Source of the DNA: Pseudaquabacterium terrae
GTDB lineage: Bacteria > Pseudomonadota > Gammaproteobacteria > Burkholderiales > Burkholderiaceae_C
Direction of reading: 5' to 3'
Length of the DNA stretch: 64,000 nt
NCBI RefSeq assembly: GCF_013266755.1
Contig: NZ_JABRWJ010000003.1
Span: 496,001-560,000, forward strand
Notes under the pieces: model-generated
Told to the model about the DNA's origin: nothing
Databases searched by the model: none
The model's input: only the letters and a program-made list of their open reading frames with translations
Program-made: the position numbers and the translations under genes
Shown here: one piece after another, positions 1 through 8,414 of the stretch
Layout of the letters: each line of letters opens with the position of its first letter
Position numbering within the stretch: the first letter of the stretch is position 1

Positions 1-1
1 C

Positions 2-223
2 TCGGTCGACGGCCTGGTGATGGTGCTGCTCGGCGGCTTGCAGACGCTGTCCGGCCCGCTGGTCGGCGCGGTCACCTTCACCTGGCTGCAGGACACCGTC
101 GCGCGCAACACCGACTACTGGCGTGCACTGCTCGGCGGCATCGTGCTGCTGCTGGTGCTGGTATTCCCGATGGGCCTGGCCGGCTTCGTCAAGCAGCGCC
201 TGCAGCGCGCGGAAGAAACCTGA
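2..223 (+). CDS. livM: Branched-chain amino acid-type ABC transporter permease, C-terminal end (LivM-like)
   Basis: Only the last 73 codons are inside the window; the reading frame is open from base 2. The fragment shows the LivM ending: a GGLQTLSGPLVGA segment, then a strongly hydrophobic final helix and a short basic tail. LivM is one of two inner-membrane permeases of HAAT-family ABC importers, which take up branched-chain amino acids, amides, urea or aromatic acids. livG and livF follow on the same strand, so this is the end of the permease part of one operon. The substrate cannot be read from this piece; the oxidase genes downstream hint at an N-heterocycle or related compound (inference). 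Confidence 0.85.
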   Translation, partial: SVDGLVMVLLGGLQTLSGPLVGAVTFTWLQDTVARNTDYWRALLGGIVLLLVLVFPMGLAGFVKQRLQRAEET

Positions 224-239
224 TGAGCGCCGCGCGGCC

Positions 240-296
240 GTTCCGGAGGCGCTCGCTCCCCCTCGGGGGGACGGGCCGCAGGCCCAAGGGGGCGTC
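240..296. repeat. GC-rich intergenic repeat element, copy 1
   Basis: The livM-livG gap holds a C-run/G-run hairpin core, CCCCCTCGGGGGG at 258-270, with CCCAAGGGGG beside it. The same 13-base core, also accompanied by a CCAAGG motif, recurs at 52794-52806. Such elements are common between genes in Burkholderiales; here one lies inside an operon, where it could form a strong mRNA hairpin. Confidence 0.5.
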
Positions 297-1082
297 ATGA
301 GCGTGCTGCTGCAAGTGCAAGGGCTCACCAAGAGCTTCGGCGGCAACCGCGCCGTCGACGACGTCGGCTTCGAATTGAAGGCCGGCGAGCTGCTGGCGCT
401 GATCGGCCCGAACGGCGCCGGCAAGTCGACGACCTTCAACATGGTCAACGGCCAACTCCGTGCCGATGCCGGCTCGATCCGGCTCGAGGGCCAGGAGCTC
501 ACCGGCCTGGCGCCGCGGCGCATCTGGCGCCTGGGCGTCGGCCGCACCTTCCAGATCGCCGAGACCTTCGGCTCGATGACAGTGATCCAGAACGTGCAGC
601 TCGCGCTGCTGTCGGCCGACCGCAAGGTCTTCTCGTTCTGGCGGTCTGCGGCAGACCATCGGCGCGACGACGCCCTCGCGCTGCTGGCGCAGGTCGGCAT
701 GGTCCCCCAGGCCGATCGGCCGTGCAGCGTGCTGGCCTATGGCGACATCAAGCGCGTGGAGCTGGCGATCGCGCTGGCGAACCAGCCGAAACTGCTGCTG
801 ATGGACGAGCCGACCGCCGGCATGGCGCCGAAGGAGCGCAACGAGCTGATGGCGCTGACCAAACAGTTGGTGAAGGACCGTGGCCTCGGCGTGCTGTTCA
901 CCGAGCACAGCATGGACGTCGTGTTCGCGTATGCCGACCGCCTGATCGTGCTGGCGCGCGGCAAGCTGATCGCCGAAGGCCCGCCGCTGCTCATCCGCGA
1001 TCATCCGAAGGTCCAGGAGGTGTACTTCGGCACCGGCAAGACTTTCGAGAAGAAGGCCGTGGCCGAGGAGATCGTGCGATGA
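297..1082 (+). CDS. livG: Branched-chain amino acid-type ABC transporter ATP-binding protein LivG
   Basis: The protein is 261 residues, the usual LivG length. Walker A GPNGAGKST lies at about residues 37-45, Walker B reads LLLMDEPTAG, and the ABC signature has the relaxed form AYGDIKR that is typical of LivG rather than LSGGQ. The switch histidine sits in FTEHSMD. ATG at 297 is chosen because the ABC domain begins immediately after it; the frame is open further upstream but that part reads as low-complexity, Arg/Ala/Cys-rich sequence. It overlaps livF by four bases (ATGA). One of the two ATPases powering the importer, acting on the cytoplasmic face. Confidence 0.93.
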   Translation: MSVLLQVQGLTKSFGGNRAVDDVGFELKAGELLALIGPNGAGKSTTFNMVNGQLRADAGSIRLEGQELTGLAPRRIWRLGVGRTFQIAETFGSMTVIQNVQLALLSADRKVFSFWRSAADHRRDDALALLAQVGMVPQADRPCSVLAYGDIKRVELAIALANQPKLLLMDEPTAGMAPKERNELMALTKQLVKDRGLGVLFTEHSMDVVFAYADRLIVLARGKLIAEGPPLLIRDHPKVQEVYFGTGKTFEKKAVAEEIVR

Positions 1083-1810
1083 ACAACGGCCCGCTGCTGC
1101 AAGCCAAGGCGCTGAACGCCTGGTACGGCGCCGCGCACATCCTGTTCGACGTCGACCTGGAGGTGCGCCGCGGCGAGGTCGTCGCGCTGATGGGCCGCAA
1201 TGGTGCCGGCAAGTCGACGACGCTGAAAGCGCTGATGGGCCTGCTCGAGCGCCAGCGCGGCAGCATCCATTTCCTGGGGCGCGACATCACGGGCGCAGAG
1301 CCGCACCAGATCGCGCGTCTGGGGCTGGGCTACGTGCCCGAAGACCGCCGCATCTTCAGCGACTTGACCGTCACTGAAAACCTCGAGGTCGGCCGTCAGC
1401 CGCCGCGCCACTGGTCCGACGGCAGCGCCGCGCCGTGCTGGACACCGGAGCGCCTGTTCAAGCTCTTCCCCAACTTGGGCGAGATGCCCGACCGCCCCGG
1501 CGGCCGCATGAGCGGCGGCGAGCAGCAGATGCTGACGGTCGCGCGCACGCTGATGGGCAACCCCTACCTGGTGCTGCTCGACGAGCCTTCCGAAGGCGTC
1601 GCGCCGGTGATCGTCGAGCAGATGGCGCAGATGATCGTCGAGCTGAAGAGCCAGGGCGTCAGCATCCTGCTGTCCGAGCAGAACATGCACTTCGCCGAGC
1701 TGGTCTCCGACCGCGCCTACGTGCTGGAGAAGGGCCAGATCCGCTACCAGGCGACGATGGCCGAGCTGGCGCGCAACGAGGACGTGCGCCGCGCTTACCT
1801 CAGTGTCTAG
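1079..1810 (+). CDS. livF: Branched-chain amino acid-type ABC transporter ATP-binding protein LivF
   Basis: The 243-residue protein has Walker A GRNGAGKST near residues 39-47, the signature MSGGEQQ, Walker B LVLLDEPSEG and a D-loop GVAP, a full set for LivF. Between the Q-loop and the signature there is a short extra segment containing PPRHWSDGS, slightly longer than in typical LivF. The start overlaps the livG stop by four bases, so the two are translationally coupled. The next gene starts directly after its stop codon, tying the transporter to the oxidase genes downstream. Confidence 0.93.
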   Translation: MNNGPLLQAKALNAWYGAAHILFDVDLEVRRGEVVALMGRNGAGKSTTLKALMGLLERQRGSIHFLGRDITGAEPHQIARLGLGYVPEDRRIFSDLTVTENLEVGRQPPRHWSDGSAAPCWTPERLFKLFPNLGEMPDRPGGRMSGGEQQMLTVARTLMGNPYLVLLDEPSEGVAPVIVEQMAQMIVELKSQGVSILLSEQNMHFAELVSDRAYVLEKGQIRYQATMAELARNEDVRRAYLSV

Positions 1811-2284
1811 ATGCTGACGCTCGAAGTGAACGGCCAGGCGCACGCACTGTCCGTGCCAGCGGAAGCATCGCTGCTGCAGGTGCTGCGCAACGACCTGCAG
1901 CTCAACGGTCCGAAGTACGGCTGCGGGCTCGGCGAATGCGGCGCCTGCCTGGTGCTGATCGACGGCACGCCGGCGCGCAGCTGCGTGATCCCGGTGGGCG
2001 GCGTCGTGGACCGCACCGTCACGACGCTCGAAGGCCTGGCCGCGCGCGCCGGCTTGGCCCAAGGTGCGCTGCATCCGGTGCAGCAGGCCTTCATCGATGC
2101 GCAGGCCGCGCAGTGCGGCTACTGCCTGAACGGGATGATCGTCGCGACCGTCGGCCTGCTCGAAGCGAATGCGCGGCCGACGGACACGCAGATCCGCGCC
2201 GCGCTGTCGCACAACCTCTGCCGCTGCGGCACGCACCTCGAGATCCTGAACGCCGTGCGCCGCGCTGCGGACTTCGCCACATGA
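1811..2284 (+). CDS. 2Fe-2S subunit of a molybdenum hydroxylase (NicA/IorA-like)
   Basis: This 157-residue protein has the two-cluster arrangement of the small subunit of xanthine-oxidase-family hydroxylases. A plant-ferredoxin-type site is formed by C38, C43, C46 and C58 (GCGLGECGAC), and the C-terminal site by C102, C105, C137 and C139 (CGYC, CRCG). Nicotinate dehydrogenase NicA of Pseudomonas has the same length and layout. The ATG follows the livF stop with no gap and the gene overlaps the next one by four bases. It should carry electrons from the Mo site of the partner to its haems. Assignment to the family is firm; the substrate (nicotinate, isoquinoline, another N-heterocycle or an aldehyde) is not determined by the sequence. 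Confidence 0.85.
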   Translation: MLTLEVNGQAHALSVPAEASLLQVLRNDLQLNGPKYGCGLGECGACLVLIDGTPARSCVIPVGGVVDRTVTTLEGLAARAGLAQGALHPVQQAFIDAQAAQCGYCLNGMIVATVGLLEANARPTDTQIRAALSHNLCRCGTHLEILNAVRRAADFAT

Positions 2285-5200
2285 GCCGCCGCGCGGAGTC
2301 ACCGCGCTGCCGCGCCGACTTCCATGCGGCTGACGGCGTGCTGCTGGTCAGCCGGCCGGTGCCGCCTGCGCCGCCGCCGGCGCCGGGACAGCCGCCGATC
2401 GTGCCCGGCGATCCGGCTGAAGGCCCCGAGATTCTCGTCGCCGTCTGGGACGATGGCAGCGTCACCGCGCTGGCCGGTCACGTCGACCTCGGCACGGGGC
2501 TGCAGACCGCGCTGGCGCAGCTCGTTGCGGAAGAGCTCGATCTGCCGCTGCAATGCGTCGCGATGCAGTTGGGCCACACCGCGACGACGCCGAACCAAGG
2601 CCCCACGATCGCCAGCGCGTCGATCCAGATCCACGCCGCGCCGCTGCGCCAGGCCGCTGCGCAGGCCCGCGCCTGGCTGCTGGCCGCCGCGGCCGAGCGC
2701 GGGCAGGCAGCGGAGGCCATCGACCTCGGCGCGCTGCTGCGCGGCCGCCATGTCGAGCTGACCCTCGACCTCACGACGCCGCTGAAACCTGCCGCCGAGC
2801 ACCGCGTGATCGGCCAGTCGGTACCGCGCCTGGACATCCCGGCCAAGGCGCGCGGCGAGCCGAGCTTCGTGCACGACATGCGCCTGCCCGGCATGCTGCA
2901 CGGCCGCGTCGTGCGACCGCCGTATGCCGGCGTGGACGCCGGCGATTTCGTCGGCAGCAGCCTGTTGTCCGTCGACGAGACCTCGATCGCCCACCTGCCC
3001 GGCATCGTCGCTGTGATCGTGCTCGGCGACTTCATCGGCATCGTCGCCGAACGCGAGGACCAGGCCGAAGCGGCGCAGCAGGCGCTGCTCGTGCACTGGA
3101 AGCCCGGCACGCCGCGCGCGCCGCTCGACGACCTGGCCCACGCACTGCGCGAGCACCCGGCCAGCGAGCGGATGCTGGTCGACGAAGGCGACCTCGACGC
3201 CGCGCTGGCCGGCGCCACGACGCGGCTGCAGCGCGAGTACGTGTGGCCGTACCAGCTGCACGCGTCGATCGGACCCTCGTGCGCGCTGGCGCACTGGCAT
3301 GGCGACGGCGCAAGCGGGGCCACCGACAGCCCGCTGCTCGAGGTCTGGGCCGGCACGCAGAACCCGCACGTGCTGCGCGCCGACCTGGCGCGGCTGACGG
3401 GCCTCGCCGACCCACAGGTCAGCGTCATCCGCATGGAAGCCGCCGGCTGCTACGGCCGCAACGGCGCCGACGATGTCGCGGCCGATGCCGCCCTGCTGTC
3501 ACGCGCGGTGAACCAGCCGGTGCGCGTGCAGCTGACGCGCGAGCAGGAGCACCTGTGGGAGCCCAAGGGCGCCGCCCAGCTGATGCAGATCGACGGCGGC
3601 CTCGATGCCCAGGGCGCGCCGCTGGCCTACCACTTCCGCACCGCCTACCCGTCCAACGGCGCACCGACGCTGGCACTGCTGCTGACGCGCACGATCGCGC
3701 CGAGCACCGATGCCTACCAGATGGGCGACCGCACCGCGCGCCCGCCCTACGCTTACCCGGCGCAGCGCATCGTCGCGCGCGACATGGCGCCGATCCTGCG
3801 CGCGTCGTGGCTGCGCGGCGTCTCGGCGCTGCCGAACAGTTTCGCGCACGAGAGCTACGTCGACGAGCTGGCCACCGCCGCCGCACAGGACCCGGTCGCC
3901 TATCGCCTGAAATACTTGGCCGATCAGCGCGCCCGCGAGCTGCTGCAGGCCACCGCCGACAAGGCCGGCTGGAAGCCTCACACCGCGCCGCAGCAGCAGG
4001 GCGCCAGCGGCGCGTGGCTGCAAGGCCAGGGGGTGGCATACGCGCGCTACGTGCACAGCAAGTGGCCCGGCTTCGGCGCCGCCTGGGCCGCGTGGGTGGC
4101 CGATGTCGAGGTGCACCGCGACACCGGCGAAGTCAATGTCAAGCGCATCGTCGTCGGCCACGACGCCGGCATGATGGTCAACCCCGCCGGCGTCACGCAC
4201 CAGGTGCACGGCAACGTGCTGCAGACGACCAGCCGTGCGTTGAAGGAGCGCGTCGACATCGACCCGCGCACGCAGCTGCCCGCGAGCCGCGAATGGGGCA
4301 GCTACCCGATCCTGAACTTCCGCGACGTGCCGGTGATCGACGTGGTGCTGATGCCGCGTCCCGGCGAGCCGCCGCTGGGCGCCGGCGAATCGTCGTCGGT
4401 ACCCGGTACCGCGGCGATCGCCAACGCGATCTTCGACGCGACAGGCGTGCGCTTCCGCCAGCCGCCGTTCACGCCCGAAGTCGTGCGCGCCGCCTTGCAT
4501 CCGTTGCCGCCGCCGGCCGCGCCCGAGCAGACCACCGCAGCCACGGCCGGCGCCGCCGCAGTGCCACGCCAGCTGCCCGCGAGCGCACGGCCACCCCGCC
4601 GCACCCGCTCGCTGGCCGCCCGCGCCGGCGCGTTCGCTGCCGGTCTGCTGGCCGCCGGCGCGGCACTGCTGGGCTGGCGCCCGGCGATCGCGCCGGTGGT
4701 CACGGCCGGCGCACCGAGCTCGATCTACAGCGCCGAGACCATCGAACGCGGCCGCGTGCTTGCAGCGTTAGGCAACTGCGCGACCTGCCACACCGCACCG
4801 GGCGGCGTCAGCAATGCCGGCGGCCGCTGGCTCGACACGCCGTTCGGCCGCATCGCCAGCACCAACCTGACGCCCGACCCCGCCACCGGCATCGGCCGCT
4901 GGTCGTTCAGCGCATTCCAGCGCGCGATGCGCGAAGGCATCAGCCGCGACGGCCGCCACCTGTACCCGGCGTTTCCGTACACGGCGTTCGCCAAGACCGG
5001 TGACGACGACCTGCAGGCGCTGTACGCCTATCTGATGAGCCAGGCGCCGGTGCCGCGGCCGACGCCCACCGCCGAACTCGCCTTCCCGTTCAACCTGCGG
5101 CCGCTGATGGCGCTGTGGAATCCGCTCTTCCATGACCCGAAGCCCTACGCGGCCGACCCGGCGCAGACGCCGCTGTGGAACCGCGGCGCTTACCTCGTCA

Positions 5201-5907
5201 ACGGCCTCGGCCACTGCGGCGCCTGCCACACCGAGCGCAATCCGCTGGGCGCCGAAAGGAGCGGCCCGCGCCACTTCCTGGGCGGCGCGATGGTCGAGGG
5301 TTGGGAAGCACCCGCGTTGACCGCCCTGTCGCGCGCGCCGGTGCCGTGGCACGAACAAAGCCTCTACGACTACCTGCGCCGCGGCCACAGCGCCGAGCAT
5401 GGCGTGGCAACCGGCCCGATGGCCCCGGTGATCCGCGAGCTGGACGGGGTTCCGGATCAGGACATCCGCGCCATGGCGCACTACCTCGCGAGCTTCAATC
5501 CGACGCCGGGACCGGCGACGCCGACCGCCGCCAGCGTCGTCGCTCGCGCCGCCACGCAGGCCCCCCTGCCCTCCGCCGGCCAGCGCCTGTTCGACCAGGC
5601 CTGCGGCGCCTGCCACCACGACGGCGACGGCCCGGCCGTCTTCGGCCTCAACATCCCGCTGAGCCTGAGCACCAAGCTGCACAGCGACCGGCCCGACAAC
5701 CTGATCCGCCTGATTCGCGAAGGCGTGCGCGACCCGGTGCACCGCGATGTCGGCTACATGGCAGCGTTCGGCACGGCGCTGGACGAGCGGCAGATCACCG
5801 AACTGGCCGGGTACATGCGGCGCAGGTTCGCGCCGGAGCGTCCGAGTTGGGGCGGCCTGGCGACCGGCGTGGCGCGCGCCCCGACCACGCACCTCACGCC
5901 CCCCTGA
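2281..5907 (+). CDS. Molybdopterin-binding hydroxylase subunit fused to a tri-haem cytochrome c (NicB-like)
   Basis: A fusion protein of 1208 residues. Residues 1 to about 740 form the molybdopterin domain, including GHVDLGTG near the N-terminus and GAGE with the likely catalytic glutamate at residue 703. A hydrophobic segment near 781-805 may anchor it to the membrane. Three CXXCH haem sites follow, starting at residues 833 (CATCH), 979 (CGACH) and 1108 (CGACH). This is the architecture of nicotinate dehydrogenase NicB, in which electrons leave through cytochrome c instead of an FAD subunit, and no FAD subunit is present here. The start at 2281 overlaps the 2Fe-2S gene by four bases; the frame is open further upstream but that part lies inside livF and the 2Fe-2S gene. 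Hydroxylation of an N-heterocycle or aldehyde is inferred from family membership. Confidence 0.85.
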   Translation: MSRRAESPRCRADFHAADGVLLVSRPVPPAPPPAPGQPPIVPGDPAEGPEILVAVWDDGSVTALAGHVDLGTGLQTALAQLVAEELDLPLQCVAMQLGHTATTPNQGPTIASASIQIHAAPLRQAAAQARAWLLAAAAERGQAAEAIDLGALLRGRHVELTLDLTTPLKPAAEHRVIGQSVPRLDIPAKARGEPSFVHDMRLPGMLHGRVVRPPYAGVDAGDFVGSSLLSVDETSIAHLPGIVAVIVLGDFIGIVAEREDQAEAAQQALLVHWKPGTPRAPLDDLAHALREHPASERMLVDEGDLDAALAGATTRLQREYVWPYQLHASIGPSCALAHWHGDGASGATDSPLLEVWAGTQNPHVLRADLARLTGLADPQVSVIRMEAAGCYGRNGADDVAADAALLSRAVNQPVRVQLTREQEHLWEPKGAAQLMQIDGGLDAQGAPLAYHFRTAYPSNGAPTLALLLTRTIAPSTDAYQMGDRTARPPYAYPAQRIVARDMAPILRASWLRGVSALPNSFAHESYVDELATAAAQDPVAYRLKYLADQRARELLQATADKAGWKPHTAPQQQGASGAWLQGQGVAYARYVHSKWPGFGAAWAAWVADVEVHRDTGEVNVKRIVVGHDAGMMVNPAGVTHQVHGNVLQTTSRALKERVDIDPRTQLPASREWGSYPILNFRDVPVIDVVLMPRPGEPPLGAGESSSVPGTAAIANAIFDATGVRFRQPPFTPEVVRAALHPLPPPAAPEQTTAATAGAAAVPRQLPASARPPRRTRSLAARAGAFAAGLLAAGAALLGWRPAIAPVVTAGAPSSIYSAETIERGRVLAALGNCATCHTAPGGVSNAGGRWLDTPFGRIASTNLTPDPATGIGRWSFSAFQRAMREGISRDGRHLYPAFPYTAFAKTGDDDLQALYAYLMSQAPVPRPTPTAELAFPFNLRPLMALWNPLFHDPKPYAADPAQTPLWNRGAYLVNGLGHCGACHTERNPLGAERSGPRHFLGGAMVEGWEAPALTALSRAPVPWHEQSLYDYLRRGHSAEHGVATGPMAPVIRELDGVPDQDIRAMAHYLASFNPTPGPATPTAASVVARAATQAPLPSAGQRLFDQACGACHHDGDGPAVFGLNIPLSLSTKLHSDRPDNLIRLIREGVRDPVHRDVGYMAAFGTALDERQITELAGYMRRRFAPERPSWGGLATGVARAPTTHLTPP

Positions 5908-6002
5908 GCCTAGGGACACTGCGGTTGGAGATCGGTTGGACGCCACCGGCCCGCGCCTTGCAGACTGCCTCGGACCTTCACCGATCCGAAAGGGAGTCTG
6001 CA

Positions 6003-6701
6003 ATGTTCCATCGTCACACCGCCGCGGCCTGCCTGGCCGCGGCCACGCTGAGCCTGGCCGGTGGCGCGCACGCCGCGGCCATCACCTGGACCCTCGGCCC
6101 GAGCTTCGGCGGGCCGCTGGGCCACCAGGGCATCCTGACCAACGGCACGCTGGTCGAGGCGACCCACCTGGCGGGCGTCGCCGGCCAGCAGACCGTCATC
6201 GATCCCGGCGGCCTGAACCTCACGTTCACCAGCATCGACTCGCCCCACTTCGACCAGTTCTTCATCGACCCGCCCAACAACATCGGCGACGCCGGCTGGG
6301 CGCACGTGGTGTCGCGCTTCGAGTGGAGCCTCGGCCTGGACGTCGACGCACCCGGCTTTCTCAGCGGCCTGACGGTGGGCCAGACCTACCAGCTGCAGCT
6401 GTTCAGCGGCCGCTCCCATGCCAACCTGGATGCGCGCACGCTCAGTTTCGGCGATGGCGAGGGCCACTGGTCGACGCCGATCGGCATGGCCGCCAACAGC
6501 TTCGTCAGCGTGGTCGGCACCTTCGTCGCCGATGCGTCGACGCAGCGCCTGCTTTTCGACGACAACACCAACAGCCCGACGCTCAGCGCCTACGTGCTGC
6601 GCGAGGTGGCCCCGGTCTCGCCGGTGCCCGAGCCCGGCAGCTGGGCGCTGGCGTTGGCCGGCCTGGTGGCGATGAGCGTCTGCGTGCGTCGCCGTCCGTA
6701 G
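6003..6701 (+). CDS. PEP-CTERM sorting domain protein, exported
   Basis: A 232-residue protein with an N-terminal signal peptide ending near AHAA, a beta-rich middle of unknown function, and a C-terminal PEP-CTERM signal: VPEPGSW, a hydrophobic helix, then an Arg-rich tail (CVRRRP). PEP-CTERM proteins are exported, processed by an exosortase and linked to the surface or exopolysaccharide; no exosortase gene is in this window. The start is supported by AGGGAG nine bases upstream of ATG. The middle domain resembles the generic DUF642/choice-of-anchor type of beta-sandwich seen in this class, but I cannot name it securely. Confidence 0.85.
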   Translation: MFHRHTAAACLAAATLSLAGGAHAAAITWTLGPSFGGPLGHQGILTNGTLVEATHLAGVAGQQTVIDPGGLNLTFTSIDSPHFDQFFIDPPNNIGDAGWAHVVSRFEWSLGLDVDAPGFLSGLTVGQTYQLQLFSGRSHANLDARTLSFGDGEGHWSTPIGMAANSFVSVVGTFVADASTQRLLFDDNTNSPTLSAYVLREVAPVSPVPEPGSWALALAGLVAMSVCVRRRP

Positions 6702-6747
6702 CGCCCCTGACGGGTCAGCTGATCGTCCATGCCAGCGACCGCAGGGA

Positions 6748-7644
6748 TCAGCGCTTGCCCTGGATCAATCGATCCGCCCACACCTGCCACGCCGCGTCGG
6801 CCGGCACGTCGCGGAAAATGCCTTCGCGCGCCTGCGCGGCGACCCAGTCATGCTTCTCGGCGATGGCCGAGGCCATCAGCGGCGCGAAGCCGGCCTCCTG
6901 CACGGTGCGCGCCGATTCGCGCATTTCTTCCGCACGGCGCTTGCCGTGCTTCGCCACGCGGCTGAAGAAGTAGGCGCCGGTGCGGGCCCAGTCGATCTGC
7001 GGGAAGGTTTCCTGCAGCGTCGGCAGCACGTGGTCTTCGACGCCATAGTGGCGGGCCGTCGCATAACTTTCGATGACCAGTGCCTCCAGGCCCTTGATCA
7101 TGATGCTGCGGCACATCTTGATCGCCGACGCCACGCCGATCTCGGGTGCCACGGCGCGGGCATTCATGCCCCAGCCGACGAGCGTCTGCGCCAGCGCCTC
7201 GGCATGGCCGCCGCCCAGCAGCATCGGCACGGCAATGCCGTGGGGCGGGACCGAGGTCATCACGCCGGCTTCGACATAGCGGCCCCCGGCCGCGTCGACC
7301 GCCTGGGCAGCCTGTTGCTTGGTGCCCGGCGAGGCCGAGTTCAGGTCCAGGAAGACCGTGCCCGGCCGGAGATAACGCGCAGCCTCCTCGGCCACCGCCA
7401 GCGTATTGGATGCCGTGACGGCCGAGATGATCAGCGCGGATTGTTCACACAGGTCGGCCATGCCCTGCAGCGGCCGCACGCCGTCGGTGTCCGCCTTCGC
7501 ACGCTCGGTGTCCGCACGCGCGGGGTCCCGGAAGTTGATGTCCCAGGCGCTGACGCCGGCGATGCCCGCCTGGCCTTGCAGGCCCTTGGCGAAGATCTTG
7601 CCGACCTCGCCGTAGCCGACGATGCCGAGAGTGACGGTGTTCAT
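6748..7644 (-). CDS. NAD(P)-dependent oxidoreductase, 6-phosphogluconate dehydrogenase-like with DUF1932
   Basis: The 298-residue protein begins with a Rossmann motif GIVGYGEVG (about residues 8-16), has the beta-hydroxyacid dehydrogenase organisation, and ends in an all-helical DUF1932-type domain containing the substrate-side helix ASAIKMCRS. Members oxidise small 3-hydroxyacids or related acids; the substrate here is unknown. GGAG about nine bases before ATG supports the start. It is divergent from the DUF3348 operon and convergent with the PEP-CTERM gene. Confidence 0.85.
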   Translation of the reverse strand: MNTVTLGIVGYGEVGKIFAKGLQGQAGIAGVSAWDINFRDPARADTERAKADTDGVRPLQGMADLCEQSALIISAVTASNTLAVAEEAARYLRPGTVFLDLNSASPGTKQQAAQAVDAAGGRYVEAGVMTSVPPHGIAVPMLLGGGHAEALAQTLVGWGMNARAVAPEIGVASAIKMCRSIMIKGLEALVIESYATARHYGVEDHVLPTLQETFPQIDWARTGAYFFSRVAKHGKRRAEEMRESARTVQEAGFAPLMASAIAEKHDWVAAQAREGIFRDVPADAAWQVWADRLIQGKR

Positions 7645-7730
7645 GGGGGCTCCTCGTTCAGATGATCAGTGCTCAGATGTCCCATCATGCGCCGCCCATG
7701 CCCGGCGGCCGACCGGCGCGGGGGCCGTAC

Positions 7731-7736
7731 TAGAAT
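7731..7736 (+). promoter_or_regulatory. Probable -10 box of the DUF3348-DUF802-OmpA-DUF2894 operon
   Basis: TAGAAT lies 33 bases before the ATG at 7770 in the 125-base divergent gap. No clear -35 consensus is visible, as is common in this genome. It would give a leader of about 27 bases. Confidence 0.4.
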
Positions 7737-7769
7737 CCGCCCTTTTTTCGCCTGCGGCCGACGACAGGT

Positions 7770-8414
7770 ATGGCGCCAGGACTGTCACGCACCCACCCTA
7801 CCGGTTCCACCTTCATTCGCCTGCTGGCCGACCTGGCGTGCGCCGAAACCGGCGACTCGAAGCAGACCTTCGCGGAACGACTGAGCGGCTGGCTGGACTG
7901 GACCGACGCGATCGCATTGTCAGCGGCGCTGAACGGCGCGGAGACGCCCGTTGCGGCCGCTGACCGGCCTGGCAAGGGCGCAAAGACGGCCTCGGTCTTC
8001 GCGGCGTGCAAGCGCGTGCGGGCGGAGCTGGTCCGCGCGATCACCGCGGAGGGCGCGGATGCCGAGACGACGGCGGACTTGACCGCCAGCCGCCGCTGGT
8101 ACGTCGGGCATCAGCGGACGATGACGGAGCGCATCGGCGTGCTGCGCGCCGACGTGCGCCAGGCGCTGTCGAATCGCTCCCCCGCGCTCGCTCGGCTCGC
8201 GGCACTGGATGCGGTGTTCGACGAGGCCCTGGCTGCGCGCGAACGCCACCTGCTGTCGCAGGTGCCGGCGCTGCTCGAACAGCGCTTCGAACAGCTGCGC
8301 TCGGCACCCGACGGCGCGGCCACCTACGGCCGGGACATGCAACGCGTGCTGCTCGCCGAGCTCGACATCCGGCTGCAGCCGATCGAAGGAATGATGGAAG
8401 CGCTGGGGCAATGA
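7770..8414 (+). CDS. DUF3348 family protein, first gene of a motor-like operon
   Basis: The predicted protein has 214 residues, is soluble (no membrane segment or signal peptide), and is rich in alanine- and arginine-bearing helices; it matches the DUF3348 family as I know it from Burkholderiales. The family has no assigned function. It overlaps the following MotA/TolQ-like gene by four bases (ATGA) and heads the operon DUF3348-DUF802-OmpA-DUF2894. That arrangement suggests a cytoplasmic partner of the membrane complex encoded downstream (inference). Confidence 0.8.
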   Translation: MAPGLSRTHPTGSTFIRLLADLACAETGDSKQTFAERLSGWLDWTDAIALSAALNGAETPVAAADRPGKGAKTASVFAACKRVRAELVRAITAEGADAETTADLTASRRWYVGHQRTMTERIGVLRADVRQALSNRSPALARLAALDAVFDEALAARERHLLSQVPALLEQRFEQLRSAPDGAATYGRDMQRVLLAELDIRLQPIEGMMEALGQ

